Part shown: piece after piece, positions 34,599 to 44,139 of the stretch
Layout: each line of letters starts with the position of its first letter
How positions within the stretch are numbered: the first letter of the stretch is position 1
Source: an uncultured Phycisphaerae bacterium
GTDB lineage: Bacteria > Planctomycetota > Phycisphaerae > Sedimentisphaerales > Anaerohalosphaeraceae
NCBI GenBank assembly: GCA_937949545.1
Contig: CALEDR010000009.1
Span: forward strand, 22,890 to 86,889
Length of the DNA: 64,000 nucleotides
Direction: 5' to 3'
Translations under genes and position numbers: made by a program
The notes under the pieces: generated by a model
Seen by the model: the letters and a program-made list of their open reading frames with translations, nothing else
What the model was told of the DNA's origin: nothing
The model's database searches: none

Positions 34599-37500
34599 AT
34601 GCGGTGCCTCGTTTGCTGGGTTCTCCTCTGCACATTTGTTTGGCCGACATTTGCCGTCTTGTCTGAACAGGAGTTTCAAAATCCTCCCGCCTGGGCGGGG
34701 GTGCGGTGCTGGTGGTGGTGGCTGAACAGCAATGTCACCGCCGAGGCCATCACCCGCGACCTGGAGGAGATGAAAGCCAAGGGATTCAGCGGGGCCATGA
34801 TTTTTGATGCCGGAGGCGCTGAACAGCGGGGCAATGCCCAGGTCCCTGCCGGGCCGCTCTTCGGCAGTCCGGAGTGGGTCAAACTGTACCAACACGCCCT
34901 CCGCGAGGCCCAGCGGCTCGGGCTGGAATTGGGGCTGTCCATCCAGAGCGGCTGGAATCTCGGCGGGCCGATGGTAACGGCCGATTGGGCTGCCAAACAT
35001 TTGACCTGGTCCGAAGTGCAGATTGAAGGCCCGCAGCAGTACAAACAGAAACTTCCGATGCCCGAGAACCGGAATTGGTATCGGGACATTTGCGTGCTGG
35101 CTTTTCCTTTGAAGCTGCACAAGCCCTCCGACATCCGTTGGACGGTCCAAAGCAGCTCTGCTCAGCAGGATCATCCCGCCGCCCTCGTATTCGACGGCAA
35201 TCCGGACACTTTTTGGGTCAGCGGGGGAACCGAACCCGGGCAGGGGCCTTCTGCCGAGAATCCCCAGTGGCTTCAGTTTACCTTTGACAAACCGGTTGCC
35301 GTCTCCGGCCTGCAGGTCTTGGGCCGACCCGGCTACGGCCCGAAAGTCATCCGCCTGCAAATCGATCAGAATCCCCCGCTGGAAGCCGTTTCTATCGAAG
35401 ACGGAAAACCAAAAACAATCGAGATAGAAAAACAAATTGGCACTGTCTTTCGCATTCTTTTTGACCAAGCATTTGACCCGCGTTATCCCGACCGGCCTCG
35501 CAATGTCCAAGTGGCCGAACTCTATCTCCTCGATGAAGACAAAAAAACCATCACCGGCACAATCTCCCGCCCAGGAATTCAAAACCTCCAGCTGAAAATC
35601 CTTCACGAGGAGCTGGGCATGTCCGCTCCAGACTGCCGATTTCTCCTGGAGGATATCCCCTCTGCAGAAGGCGAAGAAGATGCCTCGTTGGAAGACATAG
35701 CCAATCTGACAGACCATCTGGCGCCCGACGGAACCCTGACTTGGTCCGTTCCCGCCGGCACCTGGACCGTTCTGCGCTTCGGCTATACGCCCACCGATGC
35801 GCGTGTGTCCACCTCCAGCGGCGCCTGGCAGGGCATGGTCATTGACTACCTGAGCCGAAGTGCCTTTGAACGGTACTGGAACGAGGTCGTTGAGCCCTTG
35901 CTGGCGGCGGCCGGGACGTACAAAGGCACCGTCCTCAAACAGCTCGAAACCGACAGCTGGGAATGCGGCGGGATGAATTGGTCGCACCAGTTCGCCGAAG
36001 ACTTCAAAAAATACCGCGGCTACGACCCCATTCCCTATTTGCCCGTTATCGCCGGCAAGATTATCGAAAGCCGCCAAGTGTCCAATGCCTTCCTGGCCGA
36101 CTTCCGCAAGACGCTGGCCGACTGCGTAGCCGACAATCACTATGCAGTTTTTGCGGAATTAGCCCACAAGCACAACCTCCAGATTCAGCCCGAATCCGCC
36201 GGCCCGCACGCCGGCCCGATTGACGGCATCAAAAACTACGGCAAGAGCGATATCGTCATGTCCGAGTTCTGGTCGCCCTCGCCCCATCGTCCCACGCCCG
36301 AAGTGCGATTCTTTGTCAAGCAGGCAGCCGCCGCTGCCCACATTTACGGCAAGGAAATCGTCGCCGCCGAGTCCTTCACCACCATCGGACGCCACTGGAA
36401 CGATGTGCCCTGGAAGACGATGAAGCCCGCCATGGACCACGAGTTCTGCTCCGGACTGAATCAGATCTTCTTCCACACCTTCACCTGCTCGCCCAAAGAG
36501 ATGGGCATTCCCGGACAGGAATATTTTGCGGGCACCCACGTCAACCCCCAGGTGACCTGGTGGCACCATTCCGTCCCCTTTATGCAGTACATCAGCCGCT
36601 GCCAATATATGCTCCGCAAAGGCAGATTTGTCGCAGATGTGCTGTATTATTACGGAGACCATGTGCCCAACATCGCCCGGCTCAAGGAAGACGACCCGGC
36701 CAAAGTCCTGCCCGGATTCGATTATGACATCACCGATGAAGTCATTCTGGCCAAACTGAAAGTTCGCGCCGGCAAAATCGTCGTTCCCGGCGGCATTTCC
36801 TATCATCTGCTGGTGATGCCGGATCATAAAGTTCTTTCGTTGGAGGCCCTCGAAAAAGTCAACGAACTGCTCCGTCAGGGGGCGACGGTCCTTTGTGTCC
36901 GCCCGGAACGGATGGTTTCTTTGGTCGGCGGACTGTCGGCCCGACAGCGTTTCGAGCAGCTGACCGACCAGCTGTGGGGCGAAGTGACGCCGCCTGCCGG
37001 TCAGCGCACCATCGGAAGCGGCCGGCTCATCTGGGGCAAGACCGCACGCCAGGTCCTGCTCGAAGACCGCATTCGTCCCGACTTCGAATTCTCCAGTGCC
37101 GACCCCGATGTGCAGCTGGACTACATTCACTGCACCCGCGAGGATGCAGATGTATATTTTGTCTCCAACCAGACGGAAGCCGTCGTGACGGCCGACTGCC
37201 GTTTCCGCATCAGCGGCAAAATCCCGCAGCTGTGGGACCCTGTCAGCGGACAGGTCAAGCCCGCCGTTTTTCGGCTGACGGATGGACGAACAGAAGTGCC
37301 GCTTCGGTTCGGTCCGTACGGTTCTGTCTTTGTTGTGTTTCGTCCAGCGGCTGCCGCCGAGCCAACTGTCGCAGCCTCGCAGAAGGAATACCAGCCCATT
37401 CAAACGCTCACCGGTCCCTGGCTGGTCGCCTTCGACCCGAAGTGGGGCGGTCCGGAGCAAATCGTCTTTCCGGACCTGCTCGACTGGAGTCAGCACGAGC

Positions 37501-37883
37501 AGGACGGGGTACGCTTCTACTCCGGTACGGCGGTCTATAGGAAAAGTTTTCAGCTCGAAAAGCCGCTCGAAGCCGGCCGCGAATACTGGCTCGATCTCGG
37601 ACGCATCGAAGATGTCGGCATCGCCAAAGTGACGCTCAACGACAAAGAGCTGGGGATTCTCTGGACCCCGCCGTTTCAGGCGGATATCACCTCCGTGCTG
37701 AAAAACGGCGTCAATGTGCTCGAGGTGGAAGTGGTCAACTCCTGGCGCAATCGGCTTATCGGCGACCGGGACCTTCCGCCGGACCAGCGCCGCACAAAGA
37801 CCAATATTACCGTCCGACGGGACTGGAAACTGGAGCCGTCCGGACTGCTGGGACCTGTGACTATTCTTATCGAGAAAGAATAA
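34599..37883 (+). CDS. GH106 alpha-L-rhamnosidase-like exported enzyme
   Basis: The 1094-residue product has a signal peptide (about 1-19). The GH106 start is typical: WAGVRCWWWWLNSNVTAEAI, then a TIM barrel with ISIQSGWNLGG-like text (LGLSIQSGWNLGGPMVTADW). A discoidin-like beta-sandwich is inserted (about 185-250, HPAALVFDGNPDTFWVSGG). A C-terminal beta-sandwich (about 1000-1094) includes YWLDLGRIEDVGIAKVTLN. GH106 enzymes remove terminal alpha-L-rhamnose, for example from rhamnogalacturonans or plant glycosides, and the pectin locus ten kilobases away fits this. Catalytic glutamates were not assigned by eye. The gene stands alone and faces the palindrome patch and the TauE gene. Confidence 0.85.
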   Translation: MRCLVCWVLLCTFVWPTFAVLSEQEFQNPPAWAGVRCWWWWLNSNVTAEAITRDLEEMKAKGFSGAMIFDAGGAEQRGNAQVPAGPLFGSPEWVKLYQHALREAQRLGLELGLSIQSGWNLGGPMVTADWAAKHLTWSEVQIEGPQQYKQKLPMPENRNWYRDICVLAFPLKLHKPSDIRWTVQSSSAQQDHPAALVFDGNPDTFWVSGGTEPGQGPSAENPQWLQFTFDKPVAVSGLQVLGRPGYGPKVIRLQIDQNPPLEAVSIEDGKPKTIEIEKQIGTVFRILFDQAFDPRYPDRPRNVQVAELYLLDEDKKTITGTISRPGIQNLQLKILHEELGMSAPDCRFLLEDIPSAEGEEDASLEDIANLTDHLAPDGTLTWSVPAGTWTVLRFGYTPTDARVSTSSGAWQGMVIDYLSRSAFERYWNEVVEPLLAAAGTYKGTVLKQLETDSWECGGMNWSHQFAEDFKKYRGYDPIPYLPVIAGKIIESRQVSNAFLADFRKTLADCVADNHYAVFAELAHKHNLQIQPESAGPHAGPIDGIKNYGKSDIVMSEFWSPSPHRPTPEVRFFVKQAAAAAHIYGKEIVAAESFTTIGRHWNDVPWKTMKPAMDHEFCSGLNQIFFHTFTCSPKEMGIPGQEYFAGTHVNPQVTWWHHSVPFMQYISRCQYMLRKGRFVADVLYYYGDHVPNIARLKEDDPAKVLPGFDYDITDEVILAKLKVRAGKIVVPGGISYHLLVMPDHKVLSLEALEKVNELLRQGATVLCVRPERMVSLVGGLSARQRFEQLTDQLWGEVTPPAGQRTIGSGRLIWGKTARQVLLEDRIRPDFEFSSADPDVQLDYIHCTREDADVYFVSNQTEAVVTADCRFRISGKIPQLWDPVSGQVKPAVFRLTDGRTEVPLRFGPYGSVFVVFRPAAAAEPTVAASQKEYQPIQTLTGPWLVAFDPKWGGPEQIVFPDLLDWSQHEQDGVRFYSGTAVYRKSFQLEKPLEAGREYWLDLGRIEDVGIAKVTLNDKELGILWTPPFQADITSVLKNGVNVLEVEVVNSWRNRLIGDRDLPPDQRRTKTNITVRRDWKLEPSGLLGPVTILIEKE

Positions 37884-37900
37884 TTCAAAGACGGCAGGAT

Positions 37901-38077
37901 GACAGCCGCGCCCGCAAGGGCGCGGGGAAAGGACGGAAGTGTCCGTCTGTCTCCCTTCCCCGGGCTTGCGCCCAGGGCTAAGTCCCTCGCAGGCTCAATA
38001 GAATCTTGCCAGCCGTTTTTTGAGCCCGCGCAGCGGGCAATATACGACAGCCGCGGGCGCCAGCCCGCGGAGGAAAG
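37901..38077. repeat. Cluster of GC-rich palindromic repeats (REP-like)
   Basis: Between the GH106 and TauE genes are at least four hairpins: CCGCGCCC-gcaa-GGGCGCGG (37906-37925), an imperfect CCCGGGC-ttgc-GCCCAGG (37959-37976), GCCCGC-gca-GCGGGC (38024-38038) and CCGCGGGC-gcca-GCCCGCGG (38051-38070). The first and last are alternate copies of one unit: each starts GACAGCCGCG, has a 4-base loop and ends in a GGAAAG-type flank (37901-37932 and 38046-38077). This suggests dispersed REP or small MITE-like elements in the space between converging genes. Confidence 0.7.
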
Positions 38078-38140
38078 CCCAGCTCTCATTTTTCCTGACT
38101 TTCGCCTCCCGCCTGTCAGCCGCTCCGCATCTCCTCAAAC

Positions 38141-38878
38141 TCAAAAAAGCAGTTTGACAGCCGCGGCGGCGGCCAGCACCACCGTGAGGATTTCAAACAG
38201 CCGCTGTGGAATATGCCGTAGCAGAATGATACCGCCGACCGCCCCGAGTGCAACAGCGGGAAAAACGTACACATCCGCTAAAAGAGAAGACGGCGTAATC
38301 AGCCCCAGATGCCACAGAAACGGAACCTTGACCCAGTTGACCACAAAGAAAAACCAGGCGGCTGTCCCGACAAATTTGTCCTTTTCCAGATTCATCGACA
38401 GCAGATACAGCGTCATCACAGGGCCGGCGGCGTTGGCTAATAACGTCGTCACGCCGGCCGCAAAGCCCATCCCATACGCAAAAATCGGATGCCCCTTCAA
38501 CGCATCGGCGGAGGCCCCAAATCCGCGGCCTTTCATCGCCAGCATTCCCAAAACAATGGCCCCTATCAGCGGGGCCAGCCGTCGGTCATCCAGGTGCTTC
38601 ATCAGCATAAAACCCGCCGCAATGCCGACCAGCGCCGCCGGCAGCAGCCGCACCAGACAGGACCATTGCGCCTGCCGGCGATAATACGCCGCCGAAAACA
38701 AATCCGCAAAAATCAGCAAAGGCAGCAGCAGACCGACTGAGGCCCTGGCAGGCACCGCCATCGCCGCCAGCGGCACCGCCAGAATCCCCGCGCCCGGCAG
38801 CGCCGTCTTGGACAGCCCCGCCAGAACCCCGCAAAAAGCCAACATCACCCAACCCGCTGTCGAAATTGTCTGTTCCAT
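38141..38878 (-). CDS. TauE/SafE family permease
   Basis: The 245-residue product has about eight hydrophobic helices and the TauE/SafE pattern: GVLAGLSKTALPGAGILAVPL near the N-terminus and its half-repeat GMGFAAGVTTLLANAAGPVM in the second half. The family exports sulfite, sulfoacetate or other organosulfur anions across the inner membrane; here the substrate is unknown. It converges with the GH106 gene. The separate rpsA terminator lies just upstream of its start. Confidence 0.88.
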   Translation of the reverse strand: MEQTISTAGWVMLAFCGVLAGLSKTALPGAGILAVPLAAMAVPARASVGLLLPLLIFADLFSAAYYRRQAQWSCLVRLLPAALVGIAAGFMLMKHLDDRRLAPLIGAIVLGMLAMKGRGFGASADALKGHPIFAYGMGFAAGVTTLLANAAGPVMTLYLLSMNLEKDKFVGTAAWFFFVVNWVKVPFLWHLGLITPSSLLADVYVFPAVALGAVGGIILLRHIPQRLFEILTVVLAAAAAVKLLF

Positions 38879-38930
38879 ATCCTTTTCCCAAAATGCTCCG
38901 CCGCTCAGAACCTCACCCGGCAGAAAAAAC

Positions 38931-38966
38931 CCAAAAAAAACGCCGCGCTCCAGTTCGAACGCGGCG
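38931..38966 (-). terminator. Intrinsic terminator of rpsA
   Basis: CGCCGCG (38941-38947) pairs with CGCGGCG (38960-38966). Read on the minus strand, the stem is followed by a run of T (the A-run at 38933-38940). It lies 32 bases after the rpsA stop. Confidence 0.88.
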
Positions 38967-38997
38967 ATTGAATTTCAGCAGATTATCCGGCAAGCCG

Positions 38998-40791
38998 TCA
39001 GGCGTTTGCCTGCCTGTTTTCCGACGGAATCTTCATCGGTCCCGGCATCAGCGTGCCGTCCAGACCGCCTCGGCGAGTCGGAATTTCCGGCTTGCCTTCC
39101 GACAAGGATTTCTTCTCTTCGCCGCCGGCAGAGGCCGCTTGGTCTTCCGCCGCCCAGCGAACCCGACGCAGCGACAGGCCGATCTTGCGGGCTTCCGTAT
39201 CTACCCGAAGAATCTTCACCTCCAGCACATCGCCGATCTTGACGACATCCTGCGGAGACTCGACCTTCTCGTCGGACAGCTCGGAAATATGAAGCAGACC
39301 TTCCAAATCCGGCTCCAGCTCGACAAACACCCCGAAGTTGGTCAGTTTGGTCACCACACCGCGGACAATCTGTCCCGGAATATACTTTTCCGGAATCGCC
39401 CGAACCCACGGGTCTTCCGTCAGCTGCTTGATGCCCAGCGAAATGCGGTGCTTCTCTTCATCCATTTCGAGCACCACACACTTGACTTCCTGGCCCTTCT
39501 GAAGGCACTCGCCGGGGTGATTGTACTTCTTCGTCCAGCTCAGGTCGGAAATATGAATCAGCCCGTCAATCCCCGGCTCAATCTCCACAAAGGCCCCGTA
39601 GTTGGTCAAACTGGTCACCTTTGTCGTGACAATCGTCCCGACCGGATACTTCTGGCCGGCAATCGACCACGGGTTGGTTTCCAGCTGCTTTAAGCCCAGG
39701 GAAATCTCCTGCTTGTCCTTATTGATGTCCAGCACGGCCACTTCGACTTCCTGGCCGACCTGCAGGATATCCGCCGGATGGGCAATCCGCTTGGTCCAGC
39801 TCATCTCGCTGATGTGAATCAGGCCCTCGACGCCTTCTTCCAGCCGCACAAAGGCCCCGTAATTCATAATATTGACTACCGTGCCCTTCACCCGGCTGCC
39901 GACCGGATACCGCTGAGCCACCGTTTCCCACGGACTGGGGGTCTTCTGCTTCAGTCCCAGCGAAACCTTTTCGGCCTGCCGGTCGATGCCGATAACCACA
40001 CATTCGATTTCCTGATCCATCTGCACCATTTCGGACGGATGAGAGATGCGGCCCCAGCTCATATCCGAAATATGCAACAGGCCGTCCAGACCGCCCAAAT
40101 CGATAAAGACGCCGAAATCGGCGATGTTTTTGACCACGCCCTTGCGGAGCTGACCGACTTCCAGTTCAGACAGCAGCTTTTCCTTGTTGGCCTGCCGATT
40201 CTCTTCAATAATCTTCCGGCGGGACACGACAATATTGTGGTTTTCCGTATCGATCTTGAGAATCTTGCACTCAATTTCCTGACCGATAAACCGGCTGATG
40301 TCGCCGGGCTTGCGGATGTCCACCTGCGAGGCGGGCAGAAAAACCGGCACGCCGATATCCACCAGCAGACCGCCCTTGATGCGGCGGCTGACAACGCCCT
40401 TGACGATATCGCCCTCTTTGTGATGCGTAATCACATGCTCCCAGCCGCGAATCCGATCGGCCTTCCGCTTGGACAGCAGAATCGACCCTTCGGCATCCAC
40501 TTCTTCCAGAAGCACCTCGATTTCCCCGCCCGGCCGAATCTCCGAGGGGTCATCAAATTCCGAAGCATCCACAATGCCTTCGCTCTTTAAACCCAGTTCG
40601 ACAATCACATCATTGCCCAGCTGGGTGATAATCCGCCCTTTGACAATCGTGCCCGGAACGAGGGCTTCCACATTCTTATCCAGAACCTCGCCGAGCAGCT
40701 TGTCATGCTCATCCGTAAAGATTTCACTGACTTGTTTTTCGAGTTCCTCGGCCGTCAGACCGAGCTTGCTGATAATGTTTCTGTCCACCAT
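38998..40791 (-). CDS. rpsA: 30S ribosomal protein S1
   Basis: The 597-residue product has six S1 RNA-binding repeats, each with the G-x-V-x-G / G-x-F-V-x-L / G-L-x-H-I-S pattern, for example KGVVKNIADFGVFIDLGGLD and RGVVTKLTNFGVFVELEPDL. S1 binds mRNA near the start site and helps the 30S subunit initiate, notably on messages with weak Shine-Dalgarno sites, which are common in this window. The C-terminal tail (about 545-597) is charged and low-complexity. It is the last gene of cmk-plsC-ispH-rpsA, a neighbourhood seen in several bacterial phyla. Confidence 0.96.
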   Translation of the reverse strand: MVDRNIISKLGLTAEELEKQVSEIFTDEHDKLLGEVLDKNVEALVPGTIVKGRIITQLGNDVIVELGLKSEGIVDASEFDDPSEIRPGGEIEVLLEEVDAEGSILLSKRKADRIRGWEHVITHHKEGDIVKGVVSRRIKGGLLVDIGVPVFLPASQVDIRKPGDISRFIGQEIECKILKIDTENHNIVVSRRKIIEENRQANKEKLLSELEVGQLRKGVVKNIADFGVFIDLGGLDGLLHISDMSWGRISHPSEMVQMDQEIECVVIGIDRQAEKVSLGLKQKTPSPWETVAQRYPVGSRVKGTVVNIMNYGAFVRLEEGVEGLIHISEMSWTKRIAHPADILQVGQEVEVAVLDINKDKQEISLGLKQLETNPWSIAGQKYPVGTIVTTKVTSLTNYGAFVEIEPGIDGLIHISDLSWTKKYNHPGECLQKGQEVKCVVLEMDEEKHRISLGIKQLTEDPWVRAIPEKYIPGQIVRGVVTKLTNFGVFVELEPDLEGLLHISELSDEKVESPQDVVKIGDVLEVKILRVDTEARKIGLSLRRVRWAAEDQAASAGGEEKKSLSEGKPEIPTRRGGLDGTLMPGPMKIPSENRQANA

Positions 40792-40928
40792 AAAAAATCC
40801 GTCTCTTGTGGAGTCTGTTCATCCGCACCGACCGCGCCCCACATGTACGCTGCCGGGCTTTTTGCATCCCGGGTTAATCTATGCATTGCCGCCGGCCCAC
40901 ACAGCCGACGGTCTTTCTTTTCATCTTG

Positions 40929-41780
40929 TCAAAGAGCCGGTTCTTCCGGAGAGTATTCCTGCAGATGCCTGACAAAGTCTTCGATGACCCAGTCCGGAGT
41001 CGAAGCTCCAGCGGTAACGCCTGCGGTTCGTTTCCCGGAAAGCACTCTTCTATCAAGTTCCTGCCAGTTTTGCAAATGAAACGTTTGCGGATTGTGTTTT
41101 TTGCAGAGTTCCGCCAGTTTTTTTGTGTTGGCACTATGCAGCCCGCCCAGCACAAACATTACATCCACCTGCCGACACAGTTTGACGGCAGCTTCTTGTC
41201 GGGCCATTGTTTCCCGACATAGTGTATTAATAATCTTTAGTTCTGAAAAGCCCTTCTTGAGAATCGCCGCTACCGTCTCTGCAAAATAATCCGGGCTCTG
41301 CGTGGTTTGGCAAATCACACCTAACCTCTCATTGGTACTTAAGTTATCCAAATCATTCGGCCCGGCGACAACCCGGACATCCGGCGCAGAACCCACAACA
41401 GCCTTTACTTCCGGATGATTTTTGTCTCCAACGATGATAGCACGATATCCCTCCTCATTTAATGTCCGGGCTATCTGCTGGACCCGTTTGACAAGCACGC
41501 AAGTCGCATCGACAGTTTTCAGACCTTTTCGCTTGATTTTATCCAGTTCTTCCAGCGTCGCCCCGTGGGAACGGATTAAAACCGTCCCAGAATTGACTTC
41601 GTCGATGGATGAAACGGTCTTGAGGCCTGCTTCGGAAAGCCGCCGCACGACATCTTCATTGTGAATAATCGGCCCCAGACAATAGACCTCTTTTTCCTCC
41701 GCCAGGGTCTTCTGGGCCAGCTTGATGGCATTTCGAACACCCGGGCAAAATCCGCATTTTTCAGCCAGCAGTACCTTCAT
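40929..41780 (-). CDS. ispH: 4-hydroxy-3-methylbut-2-enyl diphosphate reductase
   Basis: IspH catalyses the last step of the MEP isoprenoid pathway, giving IPP and DMAPP. The three iron-sulfur cysteines are visible: C12 (GFCPGV), C94 (VDATC) and C188 (NTLC). The NHPE motif at 121-124 carries the catalytic glutamate and AGASTPDWVIED is near the C-terminus. The 283-residue length is normal. In some Firmicutes IspH is fused to S1; here they are separate genes 137 bases apart. Confidence 0.96.
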   Translation of the reverse strand: MKVLLAEKCGFCPGVRNAIKLAQKTLAEEKEVYCLGPIIHNEDVVRRLSEAGLKTVSSIDEVNSGTVLIRSHGATLEELDKIKRKGLKTVDATCVLVKRVQQIARTLNEEGYRAIIVGDKNHPEVKAVVGSAPDVRVVAGPNDLDNLSTNERLGVICQTTQSPDYFAETVAAILKKGFSELKIINTLCRETMARQEAAVKLCRQVDVMFVLGGLHSANTKKLAELCKKHNPQTFHLQNWQELDRRVLSGKRTAGVTAGASTPDWVIEDFVRHLQEYSPEEPAL

Positions 41781-41789
41781 CAGGATTCC

Positions 41790-42482
41790 TTACCAATCGG
41801 TGGGCACCGGTGTGGAATAATCCAAAGGCGGCCGGCCCATCTGGGCACGCAGCTCATTGTGCATTTGACGAAGCAGAGCGGTCAGCTCCTCCGCAAAGGC
41901 CTCATCGCCCGCCTGTTCCACATGGTCGGGGGAAATCGGTTTGCCGTACAGCACGCCTACACGACCTGTCAGCCGGGGCCGTTTGCGGGTCCGCGGCCAG
42001 CATTCAAACGCCCCGTCAATCACCATCGGCACAATCGGGGCATGAGCCCGCCGGCTGATCAGCCCGAACCCCGGCTTAATCACCGCGATCCGTCCGTCAA
42101 GCGTGCGGCTGCCCTCCGGATACAGACAAACCGCCCGGCCCTTTTTTAAGGACTCAATCACGGTACGAATCGAGCGGATATCTGCCTGACCCTGACGAAT
42201 GGGAATCGCTCCCAGCGAATAAATCAGACGGCCGAAGACCCCGCGAAACAGCGTTTCCCGAGCTACAAACAGGAAGGGGCGTCGAATCCAGGATTGGCTG
42301 AACATCGGGTCAAGAAAACTCTGATGATTGCATAGGACCAAAATGGGGCCTTCTGCAGGCACATTCTCCCTGCCGAAGACTCGAACGCGATACAACAGCG
42401 AAATAACGCTCACGATAAGAAACTGAGCGATTCTGCGCCACAAACGTCCGCCCCAGCTGTCTAGGATATCAGCTTCCGCCAT
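41790..42482 (-). CDS. plsC: 1-acyl-sn-glycerol-3-phosphate acyltransferase
   Basis: The 230-residue membrane-associated enzyme converts lysophosphatidate to phosphatidate in phospholipid synthesis. It has an N-terminal hydrophobic helix (FLIVSVISLLYRVRVF). The acyltransferase motifs are NHQSFLD (NH-x4-D) and YPEGSRT (EGxR). The gene overlaps the end of cmk by 14 bases and is followed by ispH after nine bases. Confidence 0.92.
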   Translation of the reverse strand: MAEADILDSWGGRLWRRIAQFLIVSVISLLYRVRVFGRENVPAEGPILVLCNHQSFLDPMFSQSWIRRPFLFVARETLFRGVFGRLIYSLGAIPIRQGQADIRSIRTVIESLKKGRAVCLYPEGSRTLDGRIAVIKPGFGLISRRAHAPIVPMVIDGAFECWPRTRKRPRLTGRVGVLYGKPISPDHVEQAGDEAFAEELTALLRQMHNELRAQMGRPPLDYSTPVPTDW

Positions 42483-43152
42483 CGCCGCTTCCTACAATCT
42501 GAAGAATCTTTTCCACAACTTCCTGCGCCGTCAGAGAAGTGGTATCAAGGACGACGGCATCCGCCGCCGCCGTCAAGGGACCTACGGAACGGGTTCGGTC
42601 CGACGCGTCTCGATTCTCGATTTGCTCCTTCAGTTCTTCCAGACTCACGTATCGGCCGCTCTGGGCCAAATCCTTCTGGCGCCGTCGGGCCCGCTCCAGG
42701 ACATCCGCATCAAGAAAGAACTTCCATTTCGCCTGCGGAAAAACCACTGTCCCCTGATCCCGACCTTCCGTGACCACTTTGGGAAAGCGGCGGGCAAAAT
42801 CCTGCTGCATCTGAACCAGTCGGCTCCGGACGGCCGGCGGGCGGGCCGCATAGCGGACTTTTTCCGTGACCTCCGGCGAACGAATCCGCTGCGTATAGTC
42901 CTGCCCGTCCACCAGTACCCGAAGCACCTGCCCGTCGTGTTCAAACTGAAAAGAAGTGGTTTCGAACACCTTCAGCAACGATTCGACATCCTCCAAATCG
43001 ACGCCTTTATCCATGGCCGCCGCTGTCAGGGCCCGATACATAGCCCCTGTATCCAGAAACACCGCTCCCAGCCGCTCTGCGAGCATTCGCGCAATGGTGC
43101 TTTTGCCCGCACCGGCCGGACCGTCAATTGTAATCACCCAGGAAGTCTGCAT
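42469..43152 (-). CDS. cmk: Cytidylate kinase
   Basis: Cmk phosphorylates CMP and dCMP. The P-loop GPAGAGKST is at residues 11-19, and the CMK signatures FLDTGAMYRALTAAAM, EGRDQGTVVFP and RRQKDL are present. I chose the ATG at 43152 (MQTSWVITIDG, normal length of about 227). A TTG at 43188 would add 12 residues that overlap the inverted repeat upstream. It is the first gene of the cmk-plsC-ispH-rpsA run. Confidence 0.95.
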   Translation of the reverse strand: MQTSWVITIDGPAGAGKSTIARMLAERLGAVFLDTGAMYRALTAAAMDKGVDLEDVESLLKVFETTSFQFEHDGQVLRVLVDGQDYTQRIRSPEVTEKVRYAARPPAVRSRLVQMQQDFARRFPKVVTEGRDQGTVVFPQAKWKFFLDADVLERARRRQKDLAQSGRYVSLEELKEQIENRDASDRTRSVGPLTAAADAVVLDTTSLTAQEVVEKILQIVGSGDGGS

Positions 43153-43166
43153 AAATCCGATGCACT

Positions 43167-43211
43167 CTTTCCGTTTCGAATGCAGCAACTATACCATTCT
43201 GAAACGGAAAG
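43167..43211. promoter_or_regulatory. Inverted-repeat operator candidate at the cmk promoter
   Basis: CTTTCCGTTTC (43167-43177) and GAAACGGAAAG (43201-43211) are perfect reverse complements with a 23-base spacer. The spacer contains a minus-strand TATAGT (-10-like, complement of 43188-43193). The inner AATG/CATT also pairs. It lies just upstream of the cmk ATG and looks like two half-sites around a -10 box, or an mRNA leader hairpin. Confidence 0.5.
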
Positions 43212-43278
43212 GTAAAGAGATTCTGCCCCCGCAGAACCTCTGCCGGAAATGAACCACGCTTTGAAAACAGGAATGGGC

Positions 43279-44139
43279 TTACCGCAGTCTGGGCTGCTGC
43301 TTCATCGGACGGGCGTATTTGTAGGTATCTTTATAACTGACAAAATCTACATGACCGTCCAGGAAAATCGCATTGGACAGGCCGTCGTTGCGTTTTTGAA
43401 GCGTGGTTTTGTGAAAACTGGCAAAACAATCGTAAAAACGATTGACATCCGGGTCCGGAATCGTTGTATAGGTCCACGCCGTCGGGTCCTGGGGATGAAG
43501 CGGGGCTCCGCACAAGGCATTGTCATTGAAGACCGCCCCATAGCGAACCATTTGGTTGTTTCGATAGATAAACCAGCAGTTTTCCTCTGCAAAAAAGAAT
43601 ACCGAAGCGGGGGAGCGAACCTCAGCCATTTTAATGACCAGCCGGTGGTTTTCCGCCGTCAAAGATGGTTCAAAACCGCCCAGAAAGGCATTCATGCTGT
43701 AGCCGAACTGCGGCTGAATCGGAATAACCGTCGGATTGCAGCTGCCGTAGTGTTCGGGCCCATACGCCAGGGCAAAACGCTCAAACGTCGGACAGACATG
43801 GATATCACTCCAGGAGCCGAAGTAAGGAAACAGCCGGCCGGCCAGGTCCGGCCGACGGTCCGGATTGCGCTGGGCATCGTGCCATTGACACATTCGCGGA
43901 CGGTTGTTTTCATCCACCGAGCGGTAAATCGAGTTCCAGGCGTTCGGAAATGTATCGGCATAATCATTCAGATACATCTTTCCGACAACGGCATACTGCT
44001 TCAGATTATTCTTGCAAAAGACCTCCCAGGCGATCGCTTTGACTTTTGCAAGCGAGGGAATTAAAATCGAAAGCAAAAGGCCAATGATTGCTATCACAAC
44101 CAGAAGCTCAATAAGCGTAAAACCGGTCTTCCGCCTCAT
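43279..44139 (-). CDS. Prepilin-like protein with H-X-DG motif
   Basis: The 286-residue product has a class III prepilin leader and helix at the N-terminus: [20 protein letters not shown], cleaved after the glycine by prepilin peptidase, then methylated. The rest is a globular domain ending with AIFLDGHVDFV, the histidine-to-aspartate-glycine feature common in the expanded pseudopilin families of planctomycetes. It probably assembles in a type II secretion or type IV-like fibre at the envelope. Its Shine-Dalgarno (AAGGAGATCGTT) is good. Confidence 0.88.
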   Translation of the reverse strand: MRRKTGFTLIELLVVIAIIGLLLSILIPSLAKVKAIAWEVFCKNNLKQYAVVGKMYLNDYADTFPNAWNSIYRSVDENNRPRMCQWHDAQRNPDRRPDLAGRLFPYFGSWSDIHVCPTFERFALAYGPEHYGSCNPTVIPIQPQFGYSMNAFLGGFEPSLTAENHRLVIKMAEVRSPASVFFFAEENCWFIYRNNQMVRYGAVFNDNALCGAPLHPQDPTAWTYTTIPDPDVNRFYDCFASFHKTTLQKRNDGLSNAIFLDGHVDFVSYKDTYKYARPMKQQPRLR

